The notes under the pieces were generated by a model, which worked only from the letters and a program-made list of their open reading frames with translations, was not told the origin of the DNA and ran no database searches. Of a DNA stretch of 64,000 bases, positions 45,401 through 53,337 are shown piece by piece. The stretch's first letter is position 1. Every line of letters begins with the position of its first letter. Origin of the DNA: Stieleria neptunia (GTDB lineage: Bacteria; Planctomycetota; Planctomycetia; Pirellulales; Pirellulaceae); assembly GCF_007754155.1 (NCBI RefSeq), contig NZ_CP037423.1, forward strand, positions 7,188,938 through 7,252,937, written 5' to 3'. A program made the translations under genes and the position numbers.

Positions 45401-47713
45401 CGCATCCCCGTCGACCAACTGGAACAGGACTGGAACACCGCCGTCGCATCGTACTGGCCGATGTCGTACCTGCGAAAACGGGCCGTCATCAAGTCGCTGC
45501 AGAGTGTTGCCAAGCTGGGCGTTGCCGATCCGCCAAACGATTTCACGCCCATCCGCGAAATGCAACGCGCCATCACGCGAATCGACCGGAACCCGCTTGC
45601 CAGCCGCGACCACCTCTGGCAACACCGACATTCGGCAACCGCATCGATCGGCCAGCACCTGCAACGTTGTCAGGACTTGCTGCAAACCATTCGTCGGATT
45701 GCCAAGCCAGACGCGGAATCGGCTTCACAGTTCGAGACACTGCGTCAGACGCTGGAACCCTTTTTGCGCAAGCGTTCTTCGGACACTCCGCTGTTTGAAG
45801 TCGTGAAACAATACGCGGACGACTTTATTGCCTTCGATACCGCGGCGGGCCGATTCGAACACGTCGCCGGAAGTCGCGCGCACCCCATCGAATCGACCCA
45901 CTGCTTGACCGCATCTGTCGAGATGGCGGCACGGATCCAAGCCAACCGCACCAAATTGCAACGCTGGACGGCATGGCAATCCGTCCGCGGACGGGCGTGC
46001 GAAGTCGGCCTGGAACCCATCGTCTCCGCGACGGAAGAGGGCATGATTCCTTGTCACGACGTCGCCGAACGCTTTCGCCTGGCGTACGTCCGCTGGTGGC
46101 TGCCGCGCGTGATTGATTCCGATGACGTGCTACGCGAGTTCCAGCGATTCCAGCACGAGAACACGATCCGTGAATTTGTCGAACTGGATGCCAAGGCCCG
46201 CAGTGCCGCTGCAGGTCGGGTGCGAAAATCGGTGGCCCATCGATTGCCCGATCAAAGCGAAGTGCCGCGCAAGTCCGAACTGGGGCTGCTCCGCCACCAA
46301 ATCGGTTTGAAACGTCCCAGCAAATCGATCCGGGAACTCGTTTCGATGATGCCCGAGCACTTCGCCTCGCTGGCCCCGTGCCTGTTGATGTCACCGCTTT
46401 CGATCGCCCAGTATTTGCCCGCCGATCAACCGCCCTTTGATGTCGTGATCTTTGATGAAGCGTCCCAGATTACAACCTGGGATGCGATCGGAGCGATCGC
46501 CCGTGGCCGCCAAACCATCATCGTCGGAGACCCGAACCAGTTGCCGCCGACCAATTTCTTTGGCAAATCCAACGATGACGAAGACGACGAAGACCTGGAG
46601 GACTACGAGCGTGATTTGGAGAGCATTCTCGACGAGGCGAAAGCGTCCGGGTTGCCGACGTTGCAATTGAATTGGCACTACCGCAGTCGCCACGAATCGC
46701 TGATCGCGTTCTCCAATCATCACTATTACGACAACAAACTGGTCACGTTTCCTTCGCCCGAAACGACCGACAGCGCCGTCACGCTGCGTCACCTGCCGGA
46801 TTCGCAGTACGACCGCGGCAAGACACGCACCAACCCGATCGAAGCCGAAGCGATCGTCGCCGAGTCCGTCGCCCGCATGAAACAATGGTTGGAATTGCCT
46901 GAACCGGACCGCAAGACGCTCGGCGTGGTCACGTTCAATAGCCAACAACAAACGTTGATCCAGGATTTGTTTGACCAGGCCCAACGCGACGATCCATCGC
47001 TGGAATGGTTCTTCAGCGACGATCGAATCGAACCCACCGTCGTCAAGAACCTGGAAAACGTTCAGGGCGATGAGCGGGACTTGATGCTGTTTTCGATCAC
47101 GTTCGGTCCGGGGAAATCCGGCAAAGTTCCGTTGACCTTCGGGGCACTCAACCGTGATGGTGGAGAGCGACGCTTGAATGTCGCCGTGACCCGTGCCCGC
47201 CAAGAGTTGATTGTTTTCTCGTCGTTTAAAGCCGATCAACTGCCCGCGGAGAATTCGAAATCGCGCGGCGTGCGGGACCTGAAGTCGTTCTTGGCGTTTG
47301 CCGAAAAAGGCGCCGCGGAATTTCATCGCCCGGAACCGGAATCCGACGCGACGCCGAAGTTCGGATCGGCATTGGAGGCGGCGATTGCCGATCGGCTGCA
47401 CTCACGCGGCTGGGACGTGACCCCGCAGGTCGGCGTTTCAGTTTTTCGTATCGCGTTGGCGATCCGCGACCCCCACGACAAACGCACCTACCTGGCCGGC
47501 ATCGAGTGCGACGGCGCCACCTACCGCAACTCCGCCACCGCACGCGATCGCGACAAGACGCGTCAGTGGGTGCTGGAGAATCTGGGCTGGAACATCGTCC
47601 GAGTCTGGTCGCGCGATTGGTGGTACGATCCCGACGGCGCCACCGATCGTTTGGACCAAGAGTTGCGTGACCTGCTGACGAGGCGGCAATCCAACGGCTC
47701 ACCCATCGATTGA
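42416..47713 (+). CDS. DUF4011-type SF1 helicase with C-terminal nuclease-like domain
   Basis: 1765 residues from the ATG at 42416. Order: an N-terminal beta-rich part; a transglutaminase-like segment (about 236-270, 'CLDSSLLFASAIEAAGLHPI', 'HDHCFAGAW'); DUF4011 ('RIDRWHRKLLDLTLRNRLLN', from about 396); Walker A 'GPPGTGKS' (711-718); a long helical insertion; Walker B 'VIFDEASQ' (Asp1347); 'GDPNQLPPT'; and 'LNVAVTRARQ'. The end (about 1645-1745) is an MTES_1575/Vsr-like nuclease fold ('YLAGIECDGATYRNSATARD'). The usual 'IDLAV' motif reads 'IALAI', so Ala1680 replaces a likely catalytic Asp. The layout resembles single-gene helicase-nuclease phage defence proteins. It stands alone. Confidence 0.9.
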   Translation: MTPSSTDPASSLDVSDDDFHHTDGATSIDFELSSSVNFASHQNSVPVLRQLRVRNRSQSPLTELRLKLDSEPGFIKPKTWIIDRIDADTTLTVDGNDIHLDAGYLNRLNEAERGEIRFTLCDANTILCQRDADLRILARDEWGGVSAMGELLSAFVMPNDPAVAGLLKQAGEILAGHGFSPSLDGYQSRDPKRAHLLVSALWSAVADKQLTYANPPKSFESRGQKTRPPSTVLRDSLATCLDSSLLFASAIEAAGLHPIIVMKHDHCFAGAWLVETSFGQLIQPDCCEVRKAIAAGELIVFETTLVTHRPARSFDEAIKAGLQQLAESDEDRFVAAIDVERARMVKIQPLPSTNAESEIRPETKDAPSAPRLSLPPSVPSPTDEPIEPKPITPEGRIDRWHRKLLDLTLRNRLLNFKSTKQTIPFLCPEVSKLEDRLSSGKKLKLVSLPDANVAAGRDTAHHQKTNLEDLELEYANAALARNEVCATIGGEELAKRLVTLYRSSRNDLAEGGSNTLYLAVGFLRWKERPSDSRSFRAPLLLVPAKLLRRNANSAYRLAHHEDDVRFNATLIQKLKRDFNCDLSRFESALPTDKNGVDVQQVFDTVRRAIRELPGFEVVDESALASFSFAKYLMWKDLVDRSDQLEKNRVVRHLVRNPEIAFQPEVETSIPNQDEMDGRFEPRELIHPLDADSSQLAAVMAAAQGHDFVLVGPPGTGKSQTIANMIAQCLASGKTVLFVAEKTAALDVVQRRLEQNGLGDFCVELHSNKAERKRFLRQLDQAWQKGGIKRRTSWKKINEDLQLSRDQLNAYVRSLHRQASNGWTAYQAIGVSVAGQSLETAELSWPDHDQHDQHAYRHLETLAHQISLHYAAVIDMDPLDAVTRTEWSMQWERELLDQCKTLIETIDDFRPELRRFCAALGLQETTQPADASLSTLRNLHRLAIELADTVNDDFRTVFDDQLDDLPEHLNELDDAINAFDRAAAECALTFDDDDLRRIPVDQLEQDWNTAVASYWPMSYLRKRAVIKSLQSVAKLGVADPPNDFTPIREMQRAITRIDRNPLASRDHLWQHRHSATASIGQHLQRCQDLLQTIRRIAKPDAESASQFETLRQTLEPFLRKRSSDTPLFEVVKQYADDFIAFDTAAGRFEHVAGSRAHPIESTHCLTASVEMAARIQANRTKLQRWTAWQSVRGRACEVGLEPIVSATEEGMIPCHDVAERFRLAYVRWWLPRVIDSDDVLREFQRFQHENTIREFVELDAKARSAAAGRVRKSVAHRLPDQSEVPRKSELGLLRHQIGLKRPSKSIRELVSMMPEHFASLAPCLLMSPLSIAQYLPADQPPFDVVIFDEASQITTWDAIGAIARGRQTIIVGDPNQLPPTNFFGKSNDDEDDEDLEDYERDLESILDEAKASGLPTLQLNWHYRSRHESLIAFSNHHYYDNKLVTFPSPETTDSAVTLRHLPDSQYDRGKTRTNPIEAEAIVAESVARMKQWLELPEPDRKTLGVVTFNSQQQTLIQDLFDQAQRDDPSLEWFFSDDRIEPTVVKNLENVQGDERDLMLFSITFGPGKSGKVPLTFGALNRDGGERRLNVAVTRARQELIVFSSFKADQLPAENSKSRGVRDLKSFLAFAEKGAAEFHRPEPESDATPKFGSALEAAIADRLHSRGWDVTPQVGVSVFRIALAIRDPHDKRTYLAGIECDGATYRNSATARDRDKTRQWVLENLGWNIVRVWSRDWWYDPDGATDRLDQELRDLLTRRQSNGSPID

Positions 47714-47743
47714 TCAATATTGCATCGCAGACGTTTCTTGATT

Positions 47744-48340
47744 TCAGTGGTCCTCCTCTTTACGATCCCGGCCACCCGAATCCGATAGAAAACAACGATG
47801 ATTGGAAAGCGGACCATCGGTGAACCGGTTTGAAACTTCCAATCCACACTTCTGAGCCAGTTCAATTCCGCGAACATTCGAGTCACGGAGCGGGAGTAAA
47901 ACGCGATCAATTCTCCATGTCTGATGGATCCATCGAAGTACCTCGGCGACGAGCAGGGCTTCGAGTTCGATCGCATCATCGACGACCCAGTATGCCAGTT
48001 GGGCACCGTCGATCTCATGACAACGTTCAATGTAAATACAGCCACGACAACTCCGTCGGTCTGAGCTGAGCACTGTGTAGGCAAACGCCTCGCCACGGAG
48101 GAACTCGTCGTGGTGTTCTCGAAGGTCACTCCAGTTCAAACTCAACGTAAAGTCCTCTGGCGGCCACTCGCTCCACTGCAATTCCTCTCGCAGCCTCACT
48201 CGACACGACATCAAAGCCTTGAAGTCCAATTCCGCGTGTCTCTCGTTCAGTGGCTCAATTGAAAAACCCAACGTATGGAGCGACTGCGGAACCGTAGCAG
48301 GCGACAGCCAGGGTAAATTCTGTTTGGGAGCTTGTGTCAT
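47744..48340 (-). CDS. GNAT-type N-acetyltransferase
   Basis: 198 residues. The fold is recognised from 'FSIEPLNERHAELDFKAL' at the start, 'GEAFAYTVLSSDRRSCRGCI' (strands 2-4) and the late segment 'WRIDRVLLPLRDSNVRGIEL' with 'AQKCGLEV'. The acetyl-CoA-binding Gly-rich loop is weak, so the catalytic status is uncertain. Its start overlaps the stop of the upstream hydrolase (ATGA), so the two are co-translated. It converges with the large helicase. Substrate unknown. Confidence 0.75.
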   Translation of the reverse strand: MTQAPKQNLPWLSPATVPQSLHTLGFSIEPLNERHAELDFKALMSCRVRLREELQWSEWPPEDFTLSLNWSDLREHHDEFLRGEAFAYTVLSSDRRSCRGCIYIERCHEIDGAQLAYWVVDDAIELEALLVAEVLRWIHQTWRIDRVLLPLRDSNVRGIELAQKCGLEVSNRFTDGPLSNHRCFLSDSGGRDRKEEDH

Positions 48341-49080
48341 CGACGAATCCTCACGTCGTCATTGAATGACCAGTCGTTGTGCCCACCCGAAATCGCAGTG
48401 AACCGGGCGCGGGGGATCTGCTTGGCCAAGGCTTTGGCGTGTTCGATGGGAATGATCTCGTCGCCGGTGGCTGCGAAAATCTCGACCGACCCCGGATAGT
48501 CGTTCAGTGCGTCCACGTTGTTCCAATCATCCAGCAGCAACAGACGCACCGGCAAAAAGAAAAATCGTTTCGACGCCACGCTCGCCAGGGTGTCAAACGG
48601 GACCACCAGCACGATCTTGTCCGGCGGCGTTTCTTCCCAGGCAAGCTCACACGCAGGGCCGCTACCGATCGATTCACCGAGGACACAGACGGGTGTGTCC
48701 GGGTACTGTGACTTCAAAATCCGATAGGCCTCCGCCGCTGCTTGATTGAATGAGTCGCGGCACGATTTCCCTTCGCGCGCTCCGTAACCGGGATACTCCA
48801 GCACGTACAGCGAGTCCTGGTCGGACATGCGGTCGAGCACATAATCGCGATCAGCCGCTTGACCGCCGTTTCCATGCGTCATCAACCAAACGGTCTGTGC
48901 CTCGGGCACTTCGCGGCAATAGCCAATCGTACGGTTTTCGACCAACCACGGCTGCAGCAGCGTGGGGACATCGCGGTGCGAGGGCAGAAACAGCAGGAAC
49001 CGTTGGCAGAGGAAAACAACAACCGCGACGGCGACATACGGAATCATCACCATCGCCATCAACCGAAGCGTTTGCGTCAT
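48337..49080 (-). CDS. Membrane-anchored alpha/beta hydrolase
   Basis: 247 residues from the ATG at 49080 (a GTG at 49095 is also in frame). An N-terminal membrane span ('MVMIPYVAVAVVVFLCQRFL') anchors an alpha/beta hydrolase domain: oxyanion region 'THGNGGQAADRD', nucleophile elbow 'GESIGS' (Ser137), acid 'ATGDEIIP' and His in 'SGGHNDWS'. It resembles the BEM46/ABHD13 group of membrane hydrolases. Probably an esterase or lipase; substrate unknown. Followed by the N-acetyltransferase with a 4-base overlap. Confidence 0.87.
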   Translation of the reverse strand: MTQTLRLMAMVMIPYVAVAVVVFLCQRFLLFLPSHRDVPTLLQPWLVENRTIGYCREVPEAQTVWLMTHGNGGQAADRDYVLDRMSDQDSLYVLEYPGYGAREGKSCRDSFNQAAAEAYRILKSQYPDTPVCVLGESIGSGPACELAWEETPPDKIVLVVPFDTLASVASKRFFFLPVRLLLLDDWNNVDALNDYPGSVEIFAATGDEIIPIEHAKALAKQIPRARFTAISGGHNDWSFNDDVRIRR

Positions 49081-49141
49081 CGTCCGCCGAATCACGGTGA
49101 AGTTACCCCAATAAACACGATGCGATCTCTGCGGGAACGGA

Positions 49142-49402
49142 TCAATTGCAACAGTCCAAGTCCTCGATGAAGCTCTGGTCGGGATGGATCCGCTGGTAGG
49201 GAAGTCCGAGTTGTTCGGAGATGATGCGACGCACCTTCAGCGCCCGTTCGCGGTTCGTGCCGGGCGAACATTTTGCGACAAATTCATCGTCCGAAATCGG
49301 CGGCCACCGTCGCCGAAAATCACGACTGCGTTTGGCCTCCAACGCCAGAACCAAAGCAAGAATCAGTGCAATCCCACTGAAGAAGAACAAGAAATCAAGC
49401 AT
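49142..49402 (-). CDS. Small membrane protein with truncated acyl-carrier-like segment
   Basis: 86 residues from the ATG at 49402, chosen because GGAG lies 9 bases upstream (49417 is also possible). A membrane span ('LFFFSGIALILALVLAL') is followed by a soluble part whose end ('VRRIISEQLGLPYQRIHPDQ' then 'SFIEDLDCCN') looks like the first helix and loop of an acyl carrier protein. The protein stops exactly where the phosphopantetheine Ser motif (DSL) would come. The resemblance is by eye only. It lies 62 bases upstream of the membrane hydrolase on the same strand. Confidence 0.65.
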   Translation of the reverse strand: MLDFLFFFSGIALILALVLALEAKRSRDFRRRWPPISDDEFVAKCSPGTNRERALKVRRIISEQLGLPYQRIHPDQSFIEDLDCCN

Positions 49403-49572
49403 GCGAAGCATCTCCATCGGAGATCACCGGTCCGATGGATCCGATGACTCACGTTTCGGGGGCCAGACGACGAACGGTCGACACGTCTTAGCGTACTCGA
49501 TCGTCATCAACGGTGCCAAACGAGCGTCGCGAATGACAGGCAACCAAACCAGCATCCTGAGCGGCATCGACA

Positions 49573-50067
49573 TCACTTCCACGGCAATCGACACACGCCC
49601 CATTGGCCTTGGTTTTCATCCACGGCGACTTCGATCCAGTTCAACGCGTCGCCGAATTGCGATTTCGTTTTCGCCCGTACCCGCTCGGCGATCACCCGCG
49701 CGATTTCTTCGGCTGTCGTATTGATCACCGGCAAGATCACGCAATCCTCGTTCGGGAACACCCAACGGCGATCCCGGAACTTCGCCGTCGTCTCCTTGTC
49801 ATCGCTGCGAATTCGGATTTCTGCATGATCGCTGGGCAGGATCACATGGTGGTCGAGCGCCTGGGTCTGTTCCAGCACGGCGTCACGGAGGGCGATGAAA
49901 TCGACGACGTAGCGGTTCTCATCCAAGGGGCCTTCCACCGATGCCCGAACGCCGTAGTTGTGCCCGTGGATGCGTTCGCAAATGTCGCCGGCGAAGGTGA
50001 TGAAGTGGGCGGCCGAAAAAACGAACTGCTCCTTGGACACATCGACACGGTAGGTGGGCTGGCTCAT
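49573..50067 (-). CDS. 6-pyruvoyl-tetrahydropterin synthase / QueD-like enzyme
   Basis: 164 residues. Zinc ligands are His21 ('SAAHF'), His34 and His36 ('HGHNYGV'), with the QueD-type Cys30 four residues before the His pair. 'ALDHHVILP' and a C-terminal 'IEVAVDEN' supply the remaining active-site residues. The family converts 7,8-dihydroneopterin triphosphate to pyruvoyl- or carboxy-tetrahydropterin, for pterin or queuosine synthesis. The neighbouring CitG-like gene suggests a folate-like or methanopterin role instead, but that is an inference. The start at 50067 follows a GATCC-rich leader. Confidence 0.88.
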   Translation of the reverse strand: MSQPTYRVDVSKEQFVFSAAHFITFAGDICERIHGHNYGVRASVEGPLDENRYVVDFIALRDAVLEQTQALDHHVILPSDHAEIRIRSDDKETTAKFRDRRWVFPNEDCVILPVINTTAEEIARVIAERVRAKTKSQFGDALNWIEVAVDENQGQWGVCRLPWK

Positions 50068-50116
50068 GAAGTGATCCTGGTTCGAAACTTAATTGGGAAA
50101 GAGGAGGGAAGCCCCG

Positions 50117-50992
50117 CTACAACGCTTCGCGCAACAGCACATACACGGCCGCTGCGATCAGATCGGCGGTCGTGCCGGGGTTGATTCGGTTGGATTGTCC
50201 CGCCAGATCAAGTGTACCGGTTCGTAAATAGCGATCGAAGGCGTCCACTTGTTCTCCGTCGCAGTGGTCAAACCGTGCCCGCCGCTGGACCTCGCGAGCG
50301 ACACCGTCGCCGAATTTTCTGGCGATCAAGCTGTCCGGTTCCGCGGCAAGCAACCGCAACTGGGCCAGCACCAGCCCGCTCAGCAAATCCTGTTCATCGA
50401 GCACGCTTTGCTGGACAACGGGCAGGACATGTTGAAACAAGTCAGCGAACCCGTCCGAGTAATTCTTTGCAATTCGATCTCGCGTTGCGGCGTGTCGCAT
50501 CGCGGCCAAAAAATTTTGCGGCGGCGGCCCGCTTAAATCCATTTCATCTGTTTGCCCCATCCCGCCCGGTTTGGCGACATTGATCGCGGCATACAACCGT
50601 TTCGAATCGGCGGCGGTCAGCGAGTCCAAGACCGCGATCACACCGTCGCGCCATGTCGATCGATCCAGCCGGACGCGCTGATCAGCCGCATCGACTTGGA
50701 CCAGCGGCCCCAGCAACAGCAAAATCCCCAAGTTGACGTTCGTGCCGAGTTTTTCAGCCGATGCGTTGCAGGCTTCGAGCACACCGTGGCTGAACGACAG
50801 GGGCAGCGGTTCAAAGGCCGATGCGGTCAACTCGGCGGCGGTGACAAAATCAAGGTATGTCAAATCATCAAAGTCACGCCCCGGAGAAACATTGCCGACC
50901 TTCGGCGCCGTCGCTTCCAGCACGCAGGCCCAACGGATCGCGTCGGCCGGTCGCGTGCACACCCGACGGATCGATGCCAAGCCACCGGTCAC
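50117..50992 (-). CDS. CitG/MdcB-like triphosphoribosyl-dephospho-CoA synthase family protein
   Basis: 291 residues from a GTG at 50992, which overlaps the stop of the upstream hydrolase (GTGA), a strong start indication. The CitG family core is seen in 'EATAPKVGNVSPGRDFDDLT', 'GTNVNLGILLLLGPLVQ', 'YAAINVAKPGGMG' and 'INPGTTADLIAAAVYVLL'. In planctomycetes and methylotrophs, CitG-like proteins of this type occur with tetrahydromethanopterin-linked C1 genes rather than citrate lyase. A QueD/PTPS-like enzyme follows it on the same strand. Exact reaction unproven. Confidence 0.82.
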   Translation of the reverse strand: MTGGLASIRRVCTRPADAIRWACVLEATAPKVGNVSPGRDFDDLTYLDFVTAAELTASAFEPLPLSFSHGVLEACNASAEKLGTNVNLGILLLLGPLVQVDAADQRVRLDRSTWRDGVIAVLDSLTAADSKRLYAAINVAKPGGMGQTDEMDLSGPPPQNFLAAMRHAATRDRIAKNYSDGFADLFQHVLPVVQQSVLDEQDLLSGLVLAQLRLLAAEPDSLIARKFGDGVAREVQRRARFDHCDGEQVDAFDRYLRTGTLDLAGQSNRINPGTTADLIAAAVYVLLREAL

Positions 50993-51936
50993 TGGATCTT
51001 GTCAGCCAAAAATTGACCGATCGCGTCGAGCGTTTCTTCGGCAGCGTCTTCGATCACATAGTGCCCGGCGTCGGCGATTTCGACAGCCGTCGACGCCGGC
51101 CAAACCGCTTGGAACCGCCGCAAACATTCCGGTCGAAAGCACCAGTCCTTCATCCCCCAGACCAATAGCGACGGCAGATCGGCCAGCGACGGCAACGCGT
51201 TTTCCAAGTCGACCAATGTCTGATACGTCGGCGCCCGCTTGGAAAACGGGATGTCGCGGACGAAGGCGTCGATCGCGACGCGGTTGGCCCAACTGTCATA
51301 GGGTTTCAAGAGATTCTTGGCGACCTCCGCACGCATTCGATTGCGACTCATCGCCATCGTGATCGCCGCTCGGGCGAACAGGTTCAATCCGCGAACGCCC
51401 AGCGTGCCGAGGACGGGAATCCGGCAAGCGGCAATTCGCCATGGCACATAGGGCGGCGGGAAGGCGGCGGTGTTGAGCAGCATGAGGCCTCGAAACCGAG
51501 GTTTGCAGCGGACCAGCGCCCCCAGGCCGATCGCGCCCCCCCAATCATGGGCGAGCAGCACGACGTTGTCCAAATCCAAATGTTCAATCAACGCGACCAA
51601 ATTGGATTGGTGGTTGGCCAACGTGTATGCGTATTCGGTCTGACTGGGTTTGTCGCTGTTACCGCAGCCGAGGTGGTCGACCGCGATCACTCGATGGTCC
51701 GCCCCGAAACGCTCCGCCACCGCGCGGTAGTAATAGCTCCACGTCGGGTTGCCGTGGACACACAGAATCGTCGGCCGCGCCATCTTCGTCGCAGTCGCCC
51801 CGTCCGTCGCAGTCGCCCCGTCCGTGGCAGTCGACCCGTCCGTGGCAGTTGGGCCGACGTCTCGATAGGCCATCGTGTGACCACCGGTTTGGAACCGTTT
51901 CACCGGGGCGTCAAATTGGTCTGAAAGTTCGCTCAT
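50989..51936 (-). CDS. Alpha/beta hydrolase of the haloalkane-dehalogenase type
   Basis: 315 residues from the ATG at 51936. The oxyanion region is 'HGNPTWSYYYR' (61-71) and the nucleophile is Asp131 in 'AHDWGGAIG', as in haloalkane dehalogenases and OleB beta-lactone decarboxylases rather than Ser esterases. The catalytic His is in 'DAGHYVIED'. Near the N-terminus is a low-complexity insert from a 21-bp repeat ('ATDGSTATDGATATDGATAT', residues 31-50). The stop overlaps the start of the CitG-like gene by 4 bases. It diverges from the gene at 52026. Substrate not determined; no oleACD neighbours. Confidence 0.87.
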   Translation of the reverse strand: MSELSDQFDAPVKRFQTGGHTMAYRDVGPTATDGSTATDGATATDGATATKMARPTILCVHGNPTWSYYYRAVAERFGADHRVIAVDHLGCGNSDKPSQTEYAYTLANHQSNLVALIEHLDLDNVVLLAHDWGGAIGLGALVRCKPRFRGLMLLNTAAFPPPYVPWRIAACRIPVLGTLGVRGLNLFARAAITMAMSRNRMRAEVAKNLLKPYDSWANRVAIDAFVRDIPFSKRAPTYQTLVDLENALPSLADLPSLLVWGMKDWCFRPECLRRFQAVWPASTAVEIADAGHYVIEDAAEETLDAIGQFLADKIQ

Positions 51937-52025
51937 CGGCGTAGTGTCGCCGTTTTTCGGTTCGCTTGGAAGTCGCCAGGGGGCCGTTGTGTGCAGGCCC
52001 GAGTCAATTTCGTAGGATACGGGCG

Positions 52026-52733
52026 ATGAAACTGCCACCCCCATCGATCCGAAAGCTGTTTCGCGAAGACTTTTCCGGTCAGTCTGCGATCGTGGTCGAT
52101 CGCGCGAATCTATCAAAAGAATCCAAACACTGGCAAACGCTGCTCGGTCAAATCGAAGGCGTTCACGTCACGCGGCATCCCGGCGACAAGGATTCGCGCT
52201 CGAAAACTCTGTGTCGATTCACGATCCCGGAACCGAACAGCGACGGCCACTATTGGCGAAGTGATGAGCTGCGACTGGAATACGACAGCGACAGCCGATT
52301 GACGATTCATTCCTATCGGTTCCGCGAGAGCCAGCACAGTGCGTTGGTCAGCGATTTGGACGAAATCAAGACGTTCGTCCGGCACGTGCTGGAGCGTTAT
52401 GCCCGTCGTCACGCGGGCGAGAAGAAACGCGAAAAAGTCCGCGAGTTCAAATCCAAAGCGATCATCGCCCAGGTCAGGAAGTTGGCCAAGGAGGAAAAGT
52501 TCGATTTCGCGACCAGCGGCGACACCGTCAAATTAAAACTGTTCGTCAAATTGTCGAAACACGACCTGATCGAAATCAGCGTGCCCTTCAAGCAATTCGA
52601 AAAGATGCTGCCGAAGCTACGTGTGACGATCCAGTCGCTGCGTGAGTTGTACGCCGAAGGGTTGCGTTTCAAAATCATGCCGGTCGGTCGACTGCCGTGG
52701 AACGTCCAATGGGTCAAACACGAGACGCTTTAA
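52026..52733 (+). CDS. Hypothetical protein
   Basis: 235 residues from the ATG at 52026. Basic and helical in the middle ('HAGEKKREKVREFKSKAI'), with beta segments at both ends ('AIVVDRANLSKESKHWQTLL', 'DTVKLKLFVKLSKHDLIEIS'). No known domain and no signal peptide or membrane span. It might bind nucleic acid by charge, but I see no motif. Codon use is like its neighbours. Followed by the 90-bp array. Confidence 0.75.
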   Translation: MKLPPPSIRKLFREDFSGQSAIVVDRANLSKESKHWQTLLGQIEGVHVTRHPGDKDSRSKTLCRFTIPEPNSDGHYWRSDELRLEYDSDSRLTIHSYRFRESQHSALVSDLDEIKTFVRHVLERYARRHAGEKKREKVREFKSKAIIAQVRKLAKEEKFDFATSGDTVKLKLFVKLSKHDLIEISVPFKQFEKMLPKLRVTIQSLRELYAEGLRFKIMPVGRLPWNVQWVKHETL

Positions 52734-52790
52734 GGCGGGCGACTGGTTCGAATTGCCCTGACGCGTACAGTGGTTTGTTCCCTGAAGGGA

Positions 52791-53268
52791 CGTCGTACAG
52801 CTTAAGGCGACCGCATTGGACTGTACGATGGCCCTTCCGGGCCGTCGTCCGAGGGACTCTCCTCGACGACCTGGAAAGGACGTCGTACAGCTTAAGGCGA
52901 CCGCTTTGAACTGTACGATGGCCCTTCCGGGCCGTCGTCCGAGGGACTCTCCTCGACGACCGAGAAAGGACGTCGTACAGCTTAAGGCGACCGCATTGGA
53001 CTGTACGATGGCCCTTCCGGGCCGTCGTCCGAGGGACTCTCCTCGACGACCTGGAAAGGACGTCGTACAGCTTAAGGCGACCGCTTTGAACTGTACGACG
53101 GCCCTTCCGGGCCGTCGTCCGAGGGACTTTCCTCGACGACCGAGAAAGGACGTCGTACAGCTTAAGGCGACCGCATTGGACTGTACGATGGCCCTTCCGG
53201 GCCGTCGTCCGAGGGACTCTCCTCGACGACCTGGAAAGGACGTCGTACAACGATCCGCTGACCGCATC
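52791..53268. repeat. Five-unit tandem array of a 90-bp palindrome-rich element
   Basis: The segment starting CTTAAGGCGACCG recurs at 52801, 52891, 52981, 53071 and 53161, exactly 90 bp apart. Units alternate between two variants (GCATTGGA...CTGGAAAGG and GCTTTGAA...CGAGAAAGG), so the higher-order period is 180 bp. Each unit contains GGCCCTTCCGGGCC and a GTCGTACAG/CTGTACGAT pair. Because 90 is a multiple of three, long frames stay open on both strands, one in frame with the downstream MoxR gene. The array fills most of the gap 52734-53337. Confidence 0.97.
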
Positions 53269-53337
53269 AAACTCCATCGACGAGATCGCTCGTCTTTGTC
53301 CCGTTTTCGTCATCACATTTCCTTTGGAGACTTTCCC

